A DNA stretch of 64,000 nucleotides from Croceicoccus bisphenolivorans. Lineage in GTDB: Bacteria > Pseudomonadota > Alphaproteobacteria > Sphingomonadales > Sphingomonadaceae. The DNA is taken from assembly GCF_001634625.1 (NCBI RefSeq), contig NZ_LRSE01000008.1, positions 62,001 to 126,000 of the forward strand, given 5' to 3'. Position 1 is the first letter of the stretch. The number at the start of each line of letters is the position of its first letter. The notes beneath the pieces were generated by a model. That model did no database searches. It was not told the DNA's origin and saw nothing but the letters and a program-made list of their open reading frames with translations. This document shows positions 1 through 9,319 of the stretch, in pieces. A program made the position numbers and the translations under genes.

Positions 1-729
1 CTGAACGGAACGGCGCGCATGGGCTGGCTGAACCGCATGACCCAGTTCAAGGACAAGTCGGGCAAGAACCGCGAGGGGGCTTCGGTGGCGCTGTTCACCT
101 ACCCCGTGCTTCAAGCTGCCGACGTCCTGCTCTATCAGGCGACCCACGTTCCCGTGGGCGACGACCAGAAGCAGCATCTCGAACTGGCCCGCGACATCGC
201 GCAGAAGTTCAACAACGACTTCTGTGAAGAGGAAGCGCCCGTCTTCACCCTGCCCGAACCGTTCATCCCGCCAGAAGCTGCGCGCATCATGTCCCTGCGC
301 GACGGCACTGCGAAGATGAGCAAGTCGGACCCGTCGGAAATGAGCCGCGTGAACCTCTCCGACGATGCGGACGAGGTGATGAAGAAGATCAAGAAGGCCA
401 AGACCGACCCCGAACCCCTGCCTTCGGAAGAAGCCGGGCTGGAAGGCCGGGCCGAAGCGAAGAATCTCGTCGCGATCTACGGCGCGCTTTCGGGCCAGTC
501 CGTGGCGCAGGTGCTGGGCGAATATGGCGGCGAGGGGTTCGGTAAGTTCAAGCCCGCGCTGGGCGAACTGCTGGTCGAAACGCTGCGCCCGATCAGCGAG
601 CGTTTCAACGAGCTGAAACAGGACACGCCCGAACTGGACCGACAGCTGGCCACCGGCGCTGCCAAGGCACGCGATGCGGCCGCAGGCACTCTTGCGAAGA
701 CGTACGAGGCGCTTGGCCTTTTGCGCTGA
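1..729 (+). CDS. trpS: tryptophan--tRNA ligase, C-terminal part (5' end outside window)
   Basis: Class I aminoacyl-tRNA synthetase that charges tRNA-Trp in the cytoplasm. The reading frame is open from base 1, so the gene begins upstream; 242 codons are visible, about two thirds of a usual TrpRS of 330-350 residues. The fragment shows the mid-domain stretch around LNGTARMGWLNRMTQFK, the Trp-pocket region VPVGDDQKQHLELARDIA, and the ATP-binding KMSKS loop (GTAKMSKSDPS, near base 313). The C-terminal helical anticodon-binding part is complete. A GC-rich hairpin follows the stop codon, so this is probably the last gene of its transcript. Identification is firm; only the missing N-terminus is unknown. 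Confidence 0.96.
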   Translation: MNGTARMGWLNRMTQFKDKSGKNREGASVALFTYPVLQAADVLLYQATHVPVGDDQKQHLELARDIAQKFNNDFCEEEAPVFTLPEPFIPPEAARIMSLRDGTAKMSKSDPSEMSRVNLSDDADEVMKKIKKAKTDPEPLPSEEAGLEGRAEAKNLVAIYGALSGQSVAQVLGEYGGEGFGKFKPALGELLVETLRPISERFNELKQDTPELDRQLATGAAKARDAAAGTLAKTYEALGLLR

Positions 730-740
730 GCCCTTTCAGG

Positions 741-770
741 CTTGCCGCGCTCTGCAACGGGCGCGGCAAG
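741..770 (+). terminator. hairpin downstream of trpS
   Basis: A perfect 10-bp inverted repeat (CTTGCCGCGC / GCGCGGCAAG) with a 10-base loop starts 11 bases after the trpS stop. It lacks a strong T-run, so it may be a weak intrinsic terminator or an mRNA 3'-end stabiliser. Confidence 0.55.
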
Positions 771-938
771 CTATTCAAAATCTGTGCCATTCTGACATTT
801 GTTAATCCGGATATTCAAACCCGGTTCATGGCCTTTGCGCCATAAGACGTGCATTATTCGCGTTGCCCTGACCGAATCATCGGTCCGCAATCTTGACTGC
901 AATGCAGACGGGCAACGCCACGTTTTGGAGGGTTTGAA

Positions 939-1625
939 ATGAAGTTCAATGCCATGCGCGCGATGAAGCTGGCTGCGGCTCCGCTGCTTATGGCCGGACT
1001 TGCCGCCTGCGCCACCCCGTTCAACGCGGACGTGTCGCGTTTCCAGACGCAGTTGCCGGCACCGGCGGGCCAGACCTTTGCCGTCGTCGCCGACGATCCG
1101 GCGCTGGCCGGCGGGCTCGAGTTCGCGCAATACGCCGACTATGTCGAGGCGGAGATGGCCGAGCTTGGCTATACGCAGGCTTCGCCCGAAAACGCCGACC
1201 TGCTCGTCCGCTTCGACTATGGCGTCGACAGCGGGCGCGAGAAGGTCGTGACCACCGGGTATGGCCGCGACCCGTTTTGGGACCCGTGGTACGGACCTTA
1301 TAGCCGCTATGGTTTCTATCGCCCGTATTACCGCCATTCCGCGTGGGGCTACGGCTGGTACGATCCGTTCTTCGACAGCGGGCCGGACGTGCGCAGCTAC
1401 ACCATCTACACCAGCGGCATCGACATGAAGATCGACCGCCGCGTCGATGGCGAGCGTCTGTTCGAAGGCAAGGCCGAGGCCGTGTCGCGCTCCAACCGCA
1501 TGCAGTACCTCGTACCCAATCTGGTAGACGCGATGTTCACCGACTTCCCAGGCCGTTCGGGAGAGACGTTGCGCATCTCGATTGCACCGGAAGATCGCGA
1601 AAAGAAAGTGAAGAAGGTCAACTGA
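939..1625 (+). CDS. DUF4136 family lipoprotein
   Basis: Predicted outer-membrane or periplasmic lipoprotein of 228 residues. The N-terminus has basic residues, a hydrophobic stretch and a lipobox ending LAAC (Cys24). The mature part resembles the DUF4136 family: an early FQTQLPAPAGQTFAVV segment, a YVEAEMAELGY helix and a C-terminal AMFTDFPGRSGET segment. A Tyr/Trp/Gly-rich insert (residues about 108-148) is also present. The function of the family is unknown. It stands alone, with its own upstream region and a terminator. A second member of the family lies at 22785-23390. The ATG is preceded by GGAGG-like sequence (TTTGGAGGG), which supports this start. Confidence 0.85.
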   Translation: MKFNAMRAMKLAAAPLLMAGLAACATPFNADVSRFQTQLPAPAGQTFAVVADDPALAGGLEFAQYADYVEAEMAELGYTQASPENADLLVRFDYGVDSGREKVVTTGYGRDPFWDPWYGPYSRYGFYRPYYRHSAWGYGWYDPFFDSGPDVRSYTIYTSGIDMKIDRRVDGERLFEGKAEAVSRSNRMQYLVPNLVDAMFTDFPGRSGETLRISIAPEDREKKVKKVN

Positions 1626-1632
1626 ACCTTGT

Positions 1633-1657
1633 GGGTCGGGAAGCAATTTCCCGGCCC
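1633..1657 (+). terminator. intrinsic terminator after DUF4136 gene
   Basis: A 10-bp stem (GGGTCGGGAA with TTCCCGGCCC, one G-T pair) is followed by a T-rich stretch. It sits 8 bases after the stop codon, between convergent genes (dut is on the other strand). Confidence 0.7.
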
Positions 1658-1788
1658 ATTTCGATTTTCGAGTTTCCCCGGGGCAGGCCGCCACGCCTGT
1701 CCTACGACTGTCCGGTCGCATAAGAGCCTCCACCCGTGAGGCCACCGAGATTTGAGGGGCGACCGGGCCTTTTTCGGCCCAATCCGGT

Positions 1789-2274
1789 CTATTCGGGCCT
1801 GATCGGCTCCACGCTGGCCGCGCCGAATCCGGTGGAACCGAAACCACCTTCGCCGCGCACCGTCTCGTCCAGTTCGTGGACTTCCAGCCAGCTTGCCCGC
1901 ACGACGGGGCTGAGCACGGCTTGCGCGATCCGGTCGCCGCGCAGGATCTCGTATGGCTCCAGGCCGAGGTTGACGAGAATCACCTTCAGCTCGCCACGAT
2001 AGTCGGAATCGATCGTGCCCGGCGCATTGGCAACGGTAATGCCGTGTTTGAGGGCAAGGCCCGAACGCGGGCGGATCTGCACTTCGTAACCATCGGGGAT
2101 CGCCATCGCGATGCCGGTGGCGACCGCAGCCCGCCCGCCGGGTTCCAGCACGCGATCTTCGGCAGAGACGACATCCATCCCCGCCGCGCCGTCGGTGGCA
2201 TATGCGGGAAGCGGCAGATCGTCGTTCCCCTCCAGCCGCTTTACGGGAACGGGTACGGGCTGGCGGTCATGCAT
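1789..2274 (-). CDS. dut: deoxyuridine 5'-triphosphate nucleotidohydrolase
   Basis: Trimeric dUTPase: hydrolyses dUTP to dUMP and pyrophosphate, keeping uracil out of DNA and feeding dTMP synthesis. The protein has 161 residues, normal for the family. Visible motifs are the early [11 protein letters not shown], the phosphate/uracil-binding [28 protein letters not shown], and the C-terminal glycine-rich arm [10 protein letters not shown]. The chosen ATG lies inside the end of coaBC (8-base overlap, ATGCATGA), which indicates translational coupling. A start six codons upstream is possible but less likely. It is the last gene of the mutM-to-dut run. Confidence 0.95.
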   Translation of the reverse strand: MHDRQPVPVPVKRLEGNDDLPLPAYATDGAAGMDVVSAEDRVLEPGGRAAVATGIAMAIPDGYEVQIRPRSGLALKHGITVANAPGTIDSDYRGELKVILVNLGLEPYEILRGDRIAQAVLSPVVRASWLEVHELDETVRGEGGFGSTGFGAASVEPIRPE

Positions 2275-3514
2275 TGGCGATTTCCTTGGCAATCCTGTCG
2301 ATCAGTGCTGCGGCGACGCGCGGCTTTGGCATGGGTTCCAGGCTTTCGACACCCGATGCGGTAACGATATGCACGGTATTGGCATCGCCGCCCATCACGC
2401 TTTGCCCTTTGGCACCCGAAACGTCGTTGGCCACGATCCAGTCCGCACCCTTACGCTCCCGCTTGGCCGTGGCGTGATCGACCACGTGCTCGGTCTCTGC
2501 CGCAAAGCCGACCAGCAGGCGCGGGCGGCTCTGCGATTTCGCCAGCGTGGCAAGGATGTCCGGATTCTCGGCCAGCGCCAGCGGCGGGACCTCGCCCGAA
2601 CCGTCCTTCTTGATCTTCTGCCCCGAAGCATCGGCGGCGCGCCAGTCGGCAACGGCGGCAACCATGATTGCAATGTCCGCGGGCAGCGCGGCTTCGACCG
2701 CAGCCAGCATCTCTCGCGCGGATTCCACGTCCACACGGTCCACCCCCGGCGGCGTTTCCAGCTGCACCGGCCCGGCCACCAGCGTAACCCGCGCCCCGGC
2801 GGCGGCAGCGGCGGCGGCAATGGCGAAGCCCTGCTTCCCGCTCGACCGGTTGGCGATATAGCGCACCGGATCGATCGGTTCGTGCGTCGGCCCGGCGGTG
2901 ACGAGAACATGCTTGCCGTAAAGCCCGCGATGGGCCTCCGGCGCGAAATCGGGCTGGCCGGCCAGCGGATCGGGTGCGTGAAAGCTTCGGATCGCGGCCA
3001 TCACCGCTTCCGGTTCGGGCAGGCGCCCAGGTCCGAATTCGCCACAGGCCATCGGTCCTTCGTCCGGTTGCATCACGCGAATGCCGTCTTCGCGAAGCTG
3101 TGCGACATTTCGCTGCGTGGCCGGATGCTCCCACATCTTCACGTTCATCGCGGGCACGGCCAGCACCGGCTTGTCGGTTGCCAGCAGCAGCGTCGTGGCA
3201 AGGCCGTCGGCCACGCCGGTGGCCATCTTGGCCAACAGATCCGCCGTCGCCGGGCACACGACGACAAGGTCGGCTTCGCGGCTGAGCTGGATATGGCCCA
3301 TTTCCGCCTCGTTCTTCAGATCCCAGAGCGTCGTGTGAACGGGGTTTTCACTCAGCGCAGCCAGCGTCATCGGCGTCACGAACTTCGCCCCGCCCTCGGT
3401 CAGCACGCAAGTCACTTCGCCGCCTTCCTTCCGGATCAGGCGCACCAGTTCGCACGACTTGTAGGCGGCAATGCCGCCGCCGATGATCAGAAGTATCTTG
3501 TTTCCTGCGTCCAT
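2267..3514 (-). CDS. coaBC: bifunctional phosphopantothenoylcysteine decarboxylase/phosphopantothenate--cysteine ligase
   Basis: Carries out two steps of coenzyme A synthesis: ligation of cysteine to 4'-phosphopantothenate (CoaB half) and FMN-dependent decarboxylation to phosphopantetheine (CoaC half). The protein has 415 residues. The CoaC domain (about 1-180) shows GGGIAAYKS, catalytic His74 in [19 protein letters not shown] (residues 121-128) and the Cys157 flap [11 protein letters not shown]. The CoaB domain follows, with [26 protein letters not shown] and the KIKKDG lysine motif. It overlaps dut by 8 bases and begins 3 bases after the preceding membrane-protein gene, so it is certainly in an operon. 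Confidence 0.96.
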   Translation of the reverse strand: MDAGNKILLIIGGGIAAYKSCELVRLIRKEGGEVTCVLTEGGAKFVTPMTLAALSENPVHTTLWDLKNEAEMGHIQLSREADLVVVCPATADLLAKMATGVADGLATTLLLATDKPVLAVPAMNVKMWEHPATQRNVAQLREDGIRVMQPDEGPMACGEFGPGRLPEPEAVMAAIRSFHAPDPLAGQPDFAPEAHRGLYGKHVLVTAGPTHEPIDPVRYIANRSSGKQGFAIAAAAAAAGARVTLVAGPVQLETPPGVDRVDVESAREMLAAVEAALPADIAIMVAAVADWRAADASGQKIKKDGSGEVPPLALAENPDILATLAKSQSRPRLLVGFAAETEHVVDHATAKRERKGADWIVANDVSGAKGQSVMGGDANTVHIVTASGVESLEPMPKPRVAAALIDRIAKEIANA

Positions 3515-3517
3515 GGC

Positions 3518-4600
3518 CTACGTTCTGCCTGCCGCCGCCCCGCGTCGCAAGGACAAGATCAGGTCTGCAAAGCCGCGCGGTGCCAGCGCCAGACCCACCA
3601 GCGGCAGCGGCAGGGCAAGCGCTGCCCAATACCAGTTCCCGGCCCGCGCAAAGAGGGCCATCATAACGACCAGACCGATCAGCCAGAGCGCGGCGAACCA
3701 GCCCGTGCGCCCACCCGTAGACAGGAAGCCGAACAGGCCCAGCACTGCCACCGGCCCCGAAATCCACGCTGGTGCAAGCACCAGCATCGTCAGCATATGC
3801 AAGCCCTCGAAATAGACTGCAGGCCCACTCATCCCGGACCAGCCCGGACTGGCCAGATCGCCTGGCAGCCGTATTGCGGCCACTGCATCGGCATGCGCGG
3901 CAAGGCCCACCGCAAATAGCACGAGCACCGCGCCCAGCATCGCCACCTCGCGCCAGCGCCGCGCGAAAATTGCGAAGGCCACCCACAGCAGAACGAACGG
4001 CAAGGCGAGTTCGCGAATAAAGAGAGCCAGCGCCGCCAGCAAAAGCGCCGGCCACCAGCGCCCCGGCCGCCATAGCGCCAGGGAGAGAGAGAGCAGCAGA
4101 CCGGCCCACATATCGTGCAGCAGGCGGATGTCAGGGTTGATCAACGCTGCCCCCGCCACCAGCACGAGGAGGACGGTCGCGACCCGTTCGCCCGCGCTGT
4201 CCGCCCTGGCCGACCAGGCAAAGGCATTGGCAAACAACAGCAGCATGGTCACCGCCAGCACACCGGCATCGCCGGCAAAGGCGTAGAACCACGCGAGCGT
4301 GGGCAGACGGACCACGAAGAATGGGCGCATGGGATAGTTCGCCGCGCGATGTTCGTTGGCGGCAGCGGCGTGGTAATCGTCGCCTGCGGCCACCCTGTTG
4401 CCGATGCGGCGATAGAGATCGAGATCGCTCTTCCCACTCTCGCCAGTGTCGGCCTGCGACGCCGCAACCGGCAAGTCAGGAGCCGCAATGTCGGCACCCG
4501 GCATCGCCGCGCTTGCAATCGTAAGCACGGCCAGAAACACCAGCACCACGGCGGCCAATACCGGCCGAATGCCGCGAAACGGGCGCTCTGGCCAATACAT
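3518..4600 (-). CDS. polytopic membrane protein, possibly GT-C glycosyltransferase-like
   Basis: About 360 residues with roughly nine to ten hydrophobic segments, and so an inner-membrane protein. A short N-terminal helix (RPVLAAVVLVFLAVLTIA) is followed by a soluble loop holding SDLDLYRRIGNRVAAGDDY and YPMRPFFVVRLPTLAW. That layout resembles the first periplasmic loop of membrane-embedded GT-C glycosyltransferases, but no catalytic motif is certain. It lies between ubiB and coaBC with gaps of 20 and 3 bases, hence co-transcribed. A GTG start 33 bases upstream would overlap the end of ubiB; ATG at 4600 is preferred. The substrate cannot be inferred. Confidence 0.75.
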   Translation of the reverse strand: MYWPERPFRGIRPVLAAVVLVFLAVLTIASAAMPGADIAAPDLPVAASQADTGESGKSDLDLYRRIGNRVAAGDDYHAAAANEHRAANYPMRPFFVVRLPTLAWFYAFAGDAGVLAVTMLLLFANAFAWSARADSAGERVATVLLVLVAGAALINPDIRLLHDMWAGLLLSLSLALWRPGRWWPALLLAALALFIRELALPFVLLWVAFAIFARRWREVAMLGAVLVLFAVGLAAHADAVAAIRLPGDLASPGWSGMSGPAVYFEGLHMLTMLVLAPAWISGPVAVLGLFGFLSTGGRTGWFAALWLIGLVVMMALFARAGNWYWAALALPLPLVGLALAPRGFADLILSLRRGAAAGRT

Positions 4601-4620
4601 TGCCGGCCCGCCCCCGCGCT

Positions 4621-6180
4621 TCAGCCGAGCCACCCGGCCAGCATCGCGCCATAGACCGCGCCTGCGCCAAGGAATGCGGAAAGCAGGTACGGCAGGATCG
4701 ATTCGTCCTGCGGCTTTTCCTTGCGTTCCCAGATCAGTTCGATCTCGCCCAGCGGCGGCGGTTCGGGCGCGCCGCCCTTAGCCGGGAAGCGGTCTTCTAT
4801 CCGGCGGATCAGGTCGGGAATGCGCAGCAGCGTTTGGGTATCGTTGCGGATGCGGTCCGCGATTGCGGCTTCCGGTCCCAGTTCGTCGCGGATCCATTCG
4901 CGCACATAGGGCGCGGCCGTGTCCCACAGGTTGATCGACGGGTCGATCTGCGTCGCGATCCCTTCGACCATAACCATCGTCTTCTGCAGCAGCAGCAGGT
5001 GCGGCTGCGTCTGCATGTCGAAATCGCGCGTGATCGCGAACAGGCCGTCCAGCATCTGGCCGACCGAAAGCTCGCTCACCGGCTTGCCGCGCATCGGTTC
5101 GCCCACCGCGCGCAGGGCCGTCGCGAACTCGTCGACGTTGTGATAGCTCGGCACGTATTGCGCCTCGAAATGGATTTCGGCGACACGGCGGTAATTGCCG
5201 GTGGTCAGGCCGTAGAGAATCTCTGCCAGCCATGCCCGCGCGCGCCGGTCGATGCGGCCCATGATGCCGAAATCGATGGCGACGATGGTGCCGTCGCCGC
5301 GCACGAACAGGTTCCCCTGATGCATGTCGGCGTGGAAAAAACCGGCGCTGATCGCCTGCCGCAGGAACGCCAGCACCAGCCGCTGGGCGATGGAGGGCAG
5401 ATCGTGCCCTGCCTCTGCCAGCGCTTCGCGGTTCGAAATCTTGATGCCGTCGATCCACTCGATCGTCATCACCCGACCGTTGGTGCGGTCCCAGTCGACC
5501 GTCGGGATGCAGTAGCCGGGAATGGCGTGCATCACTTCGGAAAGCTCGGATGCCGAAGCCGCCTCGCGCCGCAAGTCCAGCTCGCGCAGGGTCCAGCGCT
5601 TGAAGTTGGCGATGACGAGACGCGGGCGCAATCGCTTGGCCTCTCCGCCCAAAGCCTCAAGGTGCGCGGCGGCCCACTCGTATGTCTCGATATCGCGGGC
5701 GAACTGTTCGCGGATGCCGGGGCGCAGGACCTTGACCGCGACAGTCTTGCCATCGGTCGTCACCGCCTTGTGTACTTGCGCGATGGAGGCCGCGCCGACC
5801 GGCACCGGATCGATATGCCCGTAAAGACTGTCGATCGGGCGTTCGAAGCTACCCTCGATGGACTTGGCGATCTCATCGAAATCAACCGGCGGCAGCGAAT
5901 CCTGCAGGCTCAGCAGGTTGCGCGCCGCATCCTCCCCCACGATGTCGGGGCGGGTCGCCAGCGTCTGGCCCAGCTTGATCGCGGCGGGGCCGATGGCCTG
6001 AAAGGCGCCTGCGAAATCGGGCTCCTTCGGCTGTACCGTGCCCAGCCGGGCAAGGCGGCACAGGCGGCGGACCTGATCAGGCGTCTCGGGATGCTGCTCG
6101 ATAGGGCGCAACGCGCCGTGACGGGCAAGGATGCGCCCCCATTTCAGGAGCCGGAAGATATGCGTCGAATGGCGGGTCAT
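4621..6180 (-). CDS. ubiB: UbiB/ABC1-family ubiquinone biosynthesis protein kinase-like ATPase
   Basis: Member of the ADCK/ABC1 atypical kinase family, needed for ubiquinone synthesis and thought to act as an ATPase that makes membrane-bound precursors accessible. The protein has 519 residues from the chosen ATG. The family KxGQ motif appears as AAIKLGQTLATRPDIV, the catalytic loop as FHADMHQGNLFV, and the metal-binding motif as VAIDFGIMGRID. A hydrophobic C-terminal segment (YLLSAFLGAGAVYGAMLAGW) probably anchors it in the inner membrane. It follows ubiE by 10 bases, so methylation and the accessory step are encoded together. A start 30 codons upstream would run into ubiE and is unlikely. 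Confidence 0.94.
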   Translation of the reverse strand: MTRHSTHIFRLLKWGRILARHGALRPIEQHPETPDQVRRLCRLARLGTVQPKEPDFAGAFQAIGPAAIKLGQTLATRPDIVGEDAARNLLSLQDSLPPVDFDEIAKSIEGSFERPIDSLYGHIDPVPVGAASIAQVHKAVTTDGKTVAVKVLRPGIREQFARDIETYEWAAAHLEALGGEAKRLRPRLVIANFKRWTLRELDLRREAASASELSEVMHAIPGYCIPTVDWDRTNGRVMTIEWIDGIKISNREALAEAGHDLPSIAQRLVLAFLRQAISAGFFHADMHQGNLFVRGDGTIVAIDFGIMGRIDRRARAWLAEILYGLTTGNYRRVAEIHFEAQYVPSYHNVDEFATALRAVGEPMRGKPVSELSVGQMLDGLFAITRDFDMQTQPHLLLLQKTMVMVEGIATQIDPSINLWDTAAPYVREWIRDELGPEAAIADRIRNDTQTLLRIPDLIRRIEDRFPAKGGAPEPPPLGEIELIWERKEKPQDESILPYLLSAFLGAGAVYGAMLAGWLG

Positions 6181-6190
6181 GGGTTCGGGA

Positions 6191-6940
6191 TCAGACCTTC
6201 CAACCCGAATGGATCGCGACAAGGCCGCCCATGATCGGCTCAACCTTCGTCTGCGTGAAGCCGGCGGCACGGATCATCTTTTCGAATTCCGGCATCGCGG
6301 GGAAGCGGCGGATCGATTCGATGAGGTAGCGATAGGAATCGGCATCGCCCGCGATCTTCTCCCCGATCACCGGCACCAGCTTGTGCGAATAGACGTCGTA
6401 GACTTCCTTGAAGCCCGGCCATTGCGTGGTCGAAAATTCAAGGCAGAAGAACCGCCCGCCGCGGCGCAGAACGCGATAAGCCTCTGCCAGTGCGCGGTCG
6501 ATGTGGGTGACATTCCGGATGCCGAAGGCGATGGTGTAGGCATCGAACGAACTGTTCGCGAACGTCAGTTCCTCCGCATTCTGGCGCGACCAGACGAGCG
6601 TATCGATGCCGCGTTTCACCGCACGTTCCAGTCCGACGTCGAGCATGTCCTGGTTGATGTCGGACACGGTGATCTGCGCGCCGCGCGCTTCCATGCGGAA
6701 GGCGATGTCGCCGGTCCCGCCCGCCATGTCGAGGATCTGCTCGCCGCTGCGCGGCTTCACGCGCCGCACGAAGCGATCCTTCCAGAGGCGATGCATCCCG
6801 CCCGACATCGCGTCGTTCATCACGTCGTACTTGCTCGCGACGGACGAGAAGACATCGCCGACGCGGCGGGTCTTTTCGGCGGGATCGACTTCCTCGTAAC
6901 CGAAGGAGACGGTGTCGGACGAATTTGCGGGATCGCTCAT
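6191..6940 (-). CDS. ubiE: bifunctional demethylmenaquinone/2-methoxy-6-polyprenyl-benzoquinol methyltransferase
   Basis: SAM-dependent C-methyltransferase of ubiquinone (and, where present, menaquinone) synthesis. The protein has 249 residues. The N-terminus carries the UbiE signature VFSSVASKYDVMNDAMSGGM. The SAM motif is ILDMAGGTGDIAF, and further family motifs are SFDAYTIAFGIRNVTH and LRRGGRFFCLEFS. It lies 73 bases after mutM and 10 bases before ubiB in the same orientation. No menaquinone genes are seen here, so the ubiquinone role is assumed. Confidence 0.95.
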   Translation of the reverse strand: MSDPANSSDTVSFGYEEVDPAEKTRRVGDVFSSVASKYDVMNDAMSGGMHRLWKDRFVRRVKPRSGEQILDMAGGTGDIAFRMEARGAQITVSDINQDMLDVGLERAVKRGIDTLVWSRQNAEELTFANSSFDAYTIAFGIRNVTHIDRALAEAYRVLRRGGRFFCLEFSTTQWPGFKEVYDVYSHKLVPVIGEKIAGDADSYRYLIESIRRFPAMPEFEKMIRAAGFTQTKVEPIMGGLVAIHSGWKV

Positions 6941-7013
6941 GGGGACAAGCCTCTAGGGCCGGATGGCCTTCAGGAAAAGTAACTTGTGGGCAGCGCGCCG
7001 GTTCCGATGCCGC

Positions 7014-7826
7014 TTAGCGCTGGCACCTCCGGCAAAAGAAGGTGCTGCGCCCGCCCTGCACGATGCGTTCAACCGTGCCGCCGCAATGGCACGGGTCTCC
7101 CTCGTGGCCATAGACCTGCCACTGGGTCGCGAAATAGCCCAGTTCGCCATCGGGCTTGGCATAGTCGCGCATCGACGACCCCCCCGCCGCGATGGATTCG
7201 AGCAGGACTTCACGGATCGCGGGGACCAGCAGCTTGAGTTTCGCGTAGCTGACCTTGCCCGCCGCCTTGTCCGGCCGGATGCCTGCGCGATGCAAAGCCT
7301 CGCAGACGTAGATATTGCCCAGCCCCGCCACGATGCGCTGGTCGAGAAGCAGGACCTTCACCGGCGAAATGCGCCCCTCAAAGGCGTCAGCGAGATGTCT
7401 TGCCGTCAGGTCCTCGCCCAGCGGCTCCGGCCCCATGTCGGCGAAAGGACCAAAGCCTTCGAGATCGTTCGTGTCCCACAGGTCCACCGAACCGAACCGG
7501 CGCGCATCATTCAGCGCAAGGACATGCCCCGCCTTCGTCTCCAGAACGAGGTGATCGTGCTTGCCCAGCTCCTCGGGATCGATCCGCCACCGCCCGCTCA
7601 TGCCGAGGTGGAAGATCATCGTCTGCCCGCGATCCAGATCGACAAGGCCGTACTTGGCCCGCCGTCCCAGCCGCTCCACTTTCGCGCCCGTCATCATCTG
7701 GACGAGTTCGGGCGGGAACGGACGGCGCAAGTCCGGACGGTTGAGGGTCACGCGCGTCACGGTCTCGCCCTCAAGATATCGGGCAAGACCGCGTACGGTG
7801 GTTTCGACTTCGGGTAATTCGGGCAT
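7014..7826 (-). CDS. mutM: formamidopyrimidine-DNA glycosylase
   Basis: Bifunctional DNA glycosylase/AP lyase that removes 8-oxoguanine and formamidopyrimidines. The protein has 270 residues and begins MPELPEVET, so the mature N-terminal proline (Pro1, then Glu2) serves as nucleophile. The lysine-bearing loop is LGRRAKYGLVDL, and the helix-two-turn-helix is near LLLDQRIVAGLGNIYVCEAL. The C-terminal zinc finger ends FFCRRCQR; its first cysteine pair reads CHC, spaced by one residue where most family members have two. It lies 41 bases after dnaA and is the first gene of the packed run to dut. Confidence 0.95.
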   Translation of the reverse strand: MPELPEVETTVRGLARYLEGETVTRVTLNRPDLRRPFPPELVQMMTGAKVERLGRRAKYGLVDLDRGQTMIFHLGMSGRWRIDPEELGKHDHLVLETKAGHVLALNDARRFGSVDLWDTNDLEGFGPFADMGPEPLGEDLTARHLADAFEGRISPVKVLLLDQRIVAGLGNIYVCEALHRAGIRPDKAAGKVSYAKLKLLVPAIREVLLESIAAGGSSMRDYAKPDGELGYFATQWQVYGHEGDPCHCGGTVERIVQGGRSTFFCRRCQR

Positions 7827-7867
7827 CGCTGCCTCAGATAGGGATCAGTTGCTATGCCCGGAAGTGG

Positions 7868-9319
7868 TCAGCTCTCCAGCTGGCGAAGCAGGCTGCGCAC
7901 GTCGCCGTCCATGTCGGCATCGCGGGTGCGCAGGTCCTCGATCAGACGGACCGCGTGGATCACGGTCGAGTGATCGCGGCCGCCGAACTTGCGGCCAATC
8001 TCGGGGTACGAACGCGGGGTCAGCACCTTGGCGAGATACATCGCGACCTGGCGCGGACGCACGACGGCGCGGGCGCGGCGCTTGGAGGCCATTTCGCTGC
8101 GGTCGAGCCGGTAGAACTGGCAGACCGTGCGCTGGATCTCGTCGATCGTGATGCGGCGGCGGTTGGCCGACAGGATGTCGGTCAGCTGTTCCTCGGCCAG
8201 TTGAAGAGACACCGGTTGGCCGGTGAGCTGGGCATAGGCGATCAGCTTGTTGAGACCGCCGACCAGTTCGCGCACGTTGCGGCTGATGGTGCGGGCCAGG
8301 AACTCGATCACATCGTCCGGCACGTCGTTCGACGTGAAGCGGGCAAGACGGTGTTCGAGGATCTTGCGGCGCAAGTCGATGTCGGCGGGCTGGATGTCCG
8401 CGACAAGGCCCATCGACAGGCGCGAGAGCAGTCGCGGCTCGACACCGTCCAGCGCCTGCGGCGCGCGGTCGGCGGCGAATGCCAGCCGCTTGCCTTCGGC
8501 CAGCAGGGCGTCGATCGTGTAGAGCAGTTCTTCCTGCGCCGAAGCCTTGCCGATGATGAACTGGATGTCGTCCACCAGCAGCATGTCGAAGCCGCGCAGG
8601 CGCGCCTTGAACTCAATCATCTGGTTCTGGCGCAGGGCCTGCACGAACTCCACCATGAAGCGCTCTGCGCTGCAGTAGAAGATGCGCGTGCCGGCCTTCG
8701 CGGCGGCGAACTGGTGGCCGATGGCGTGCAGCAGGTGCGTCTTGCCCTGCCCCGTCGCGGCCTTCAGGTACAGCGGCGAGAACTGCGGCGCTTCCGTCGC
8801 GGCCATGCGCTGGGCCGCGTTGTAGGCAAGCACGTTGCCTTCGCCGGTGACGAAGCTGGCGAAGGTGAGCGAGGGATCAAGGCCTGCGGAGCCGAGTTCC
8901 GTGATCGCTTCGACGGGGTTCTGCTGGGGGATGTGATCGTTGGCGGCCGCCGGACCGACGCGCAGTTCGGGCAGCTTGCGGCGTCCCGGATGGACCGAGA
9001 CACGCACGTTGCGCACTTCGCTGCGCGCAATCTTCCACGCCAGCGAAAGGCGATCGACGAAACGGTCGTTGACCCAGTTTGCCGAAAACTCCGTCGGCAG
9101 GAACAGGTCCAGCGTACCGGTGTCCTTGCAGAAGTTGCCCACCTCGATCGGGCGAATCCACTGGCTGTAGGCCTGGTGACCCAGATCCTTTTTCAGGCCC
9201 GTGCAAATATCCGACCAGTCCGCCGCCAATGCCTCACGATCATCTTCGAACATCTCGCCCGCCTTCTTGTTTTCGGGCGTACGCCCCGCGAGCGAGCCGA
9301 ATCCCCCCGTCCGTGTCAT
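7868..9319 (-). CDS. dnaA: chromosomal replication initiator protein DnaA
   Basis: AAA+ initiator that binds DnaA boxes at oriC, melts the duplex and recruits the DnaB helicase. The protein has 483 residues from the chosen ATG. Domain I ([16 protein letters not shown]) is followed by a linker and a AAA+ core with Walker A in [14 protein letters not shown] and Walker B in [12 protein letters not shown]. The C-terminal domain IV signature is [26 protein letters not shown] ribosome-binding site at 9329-9333 sits nine bases before this ATG, which decides the start; an in-frame GTG at 9346 and an ATG two codons upstream are less well placed. An upstream intergenic region and the rpsT terminator imply its own promoter. 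Confidence 0.95.
   Translation of the reverse strand: MTRTGGFGSLAGRTPENKKAGEMFEDDREALAADWSDICTGLKKDLGHQAYSQWIRPIEVGNFCKDTGTLDLFLPTEFSANWVNDRFVDRLSLAWKIARSEVRNVRVSVHPGRRKLPELRVGPAAANDHIPQQNPVEAITELGSAGLDPSLTFASFVTGEGNVLAYNAAQRMAATEAPQFSPLYLKAATGQGKTHLLHAIGHQFAAAKAGTRIFYCSAERFMVEFVQALRQNQMIEFKARLRGFDMLLVDDIQFIIGKASAQEELLYTIDALLAEGKRLAFAADRAPQALDGVEPRLLSRLSMGLVADIQPADIDLRRKILEHRLARFTSNDVPDDVIEFLARTISRNVRELVGGLNKLIAYAQLTGQPVSLQLAEEQLTDILSANRRRITIDEIQRTVCQFYRLDRSEMASKRRARAVVRPRQVAMYLAKVLTPRSYPEIGRKFGGRDHSTVIHAVRLIEDLRTRDADMDGDVRSLLRQLES

Noticed and set aside
60-938. Minus-strand frames opposite trpS and in its 3' region
   Set aside because: They overlap the trpS coding sequence or the terminator and have no motifs.
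2111-3919. 602-codon open frame antisense to dut, coaBC and the membrane gene
   Set aside because: It crosses three real gene boundaries and has no recognisable domain.
4600-6234. 544-codon open frame antisense to ubiB
   Set aside because: Shadow of ubiB; low-complexity composition without motifs.
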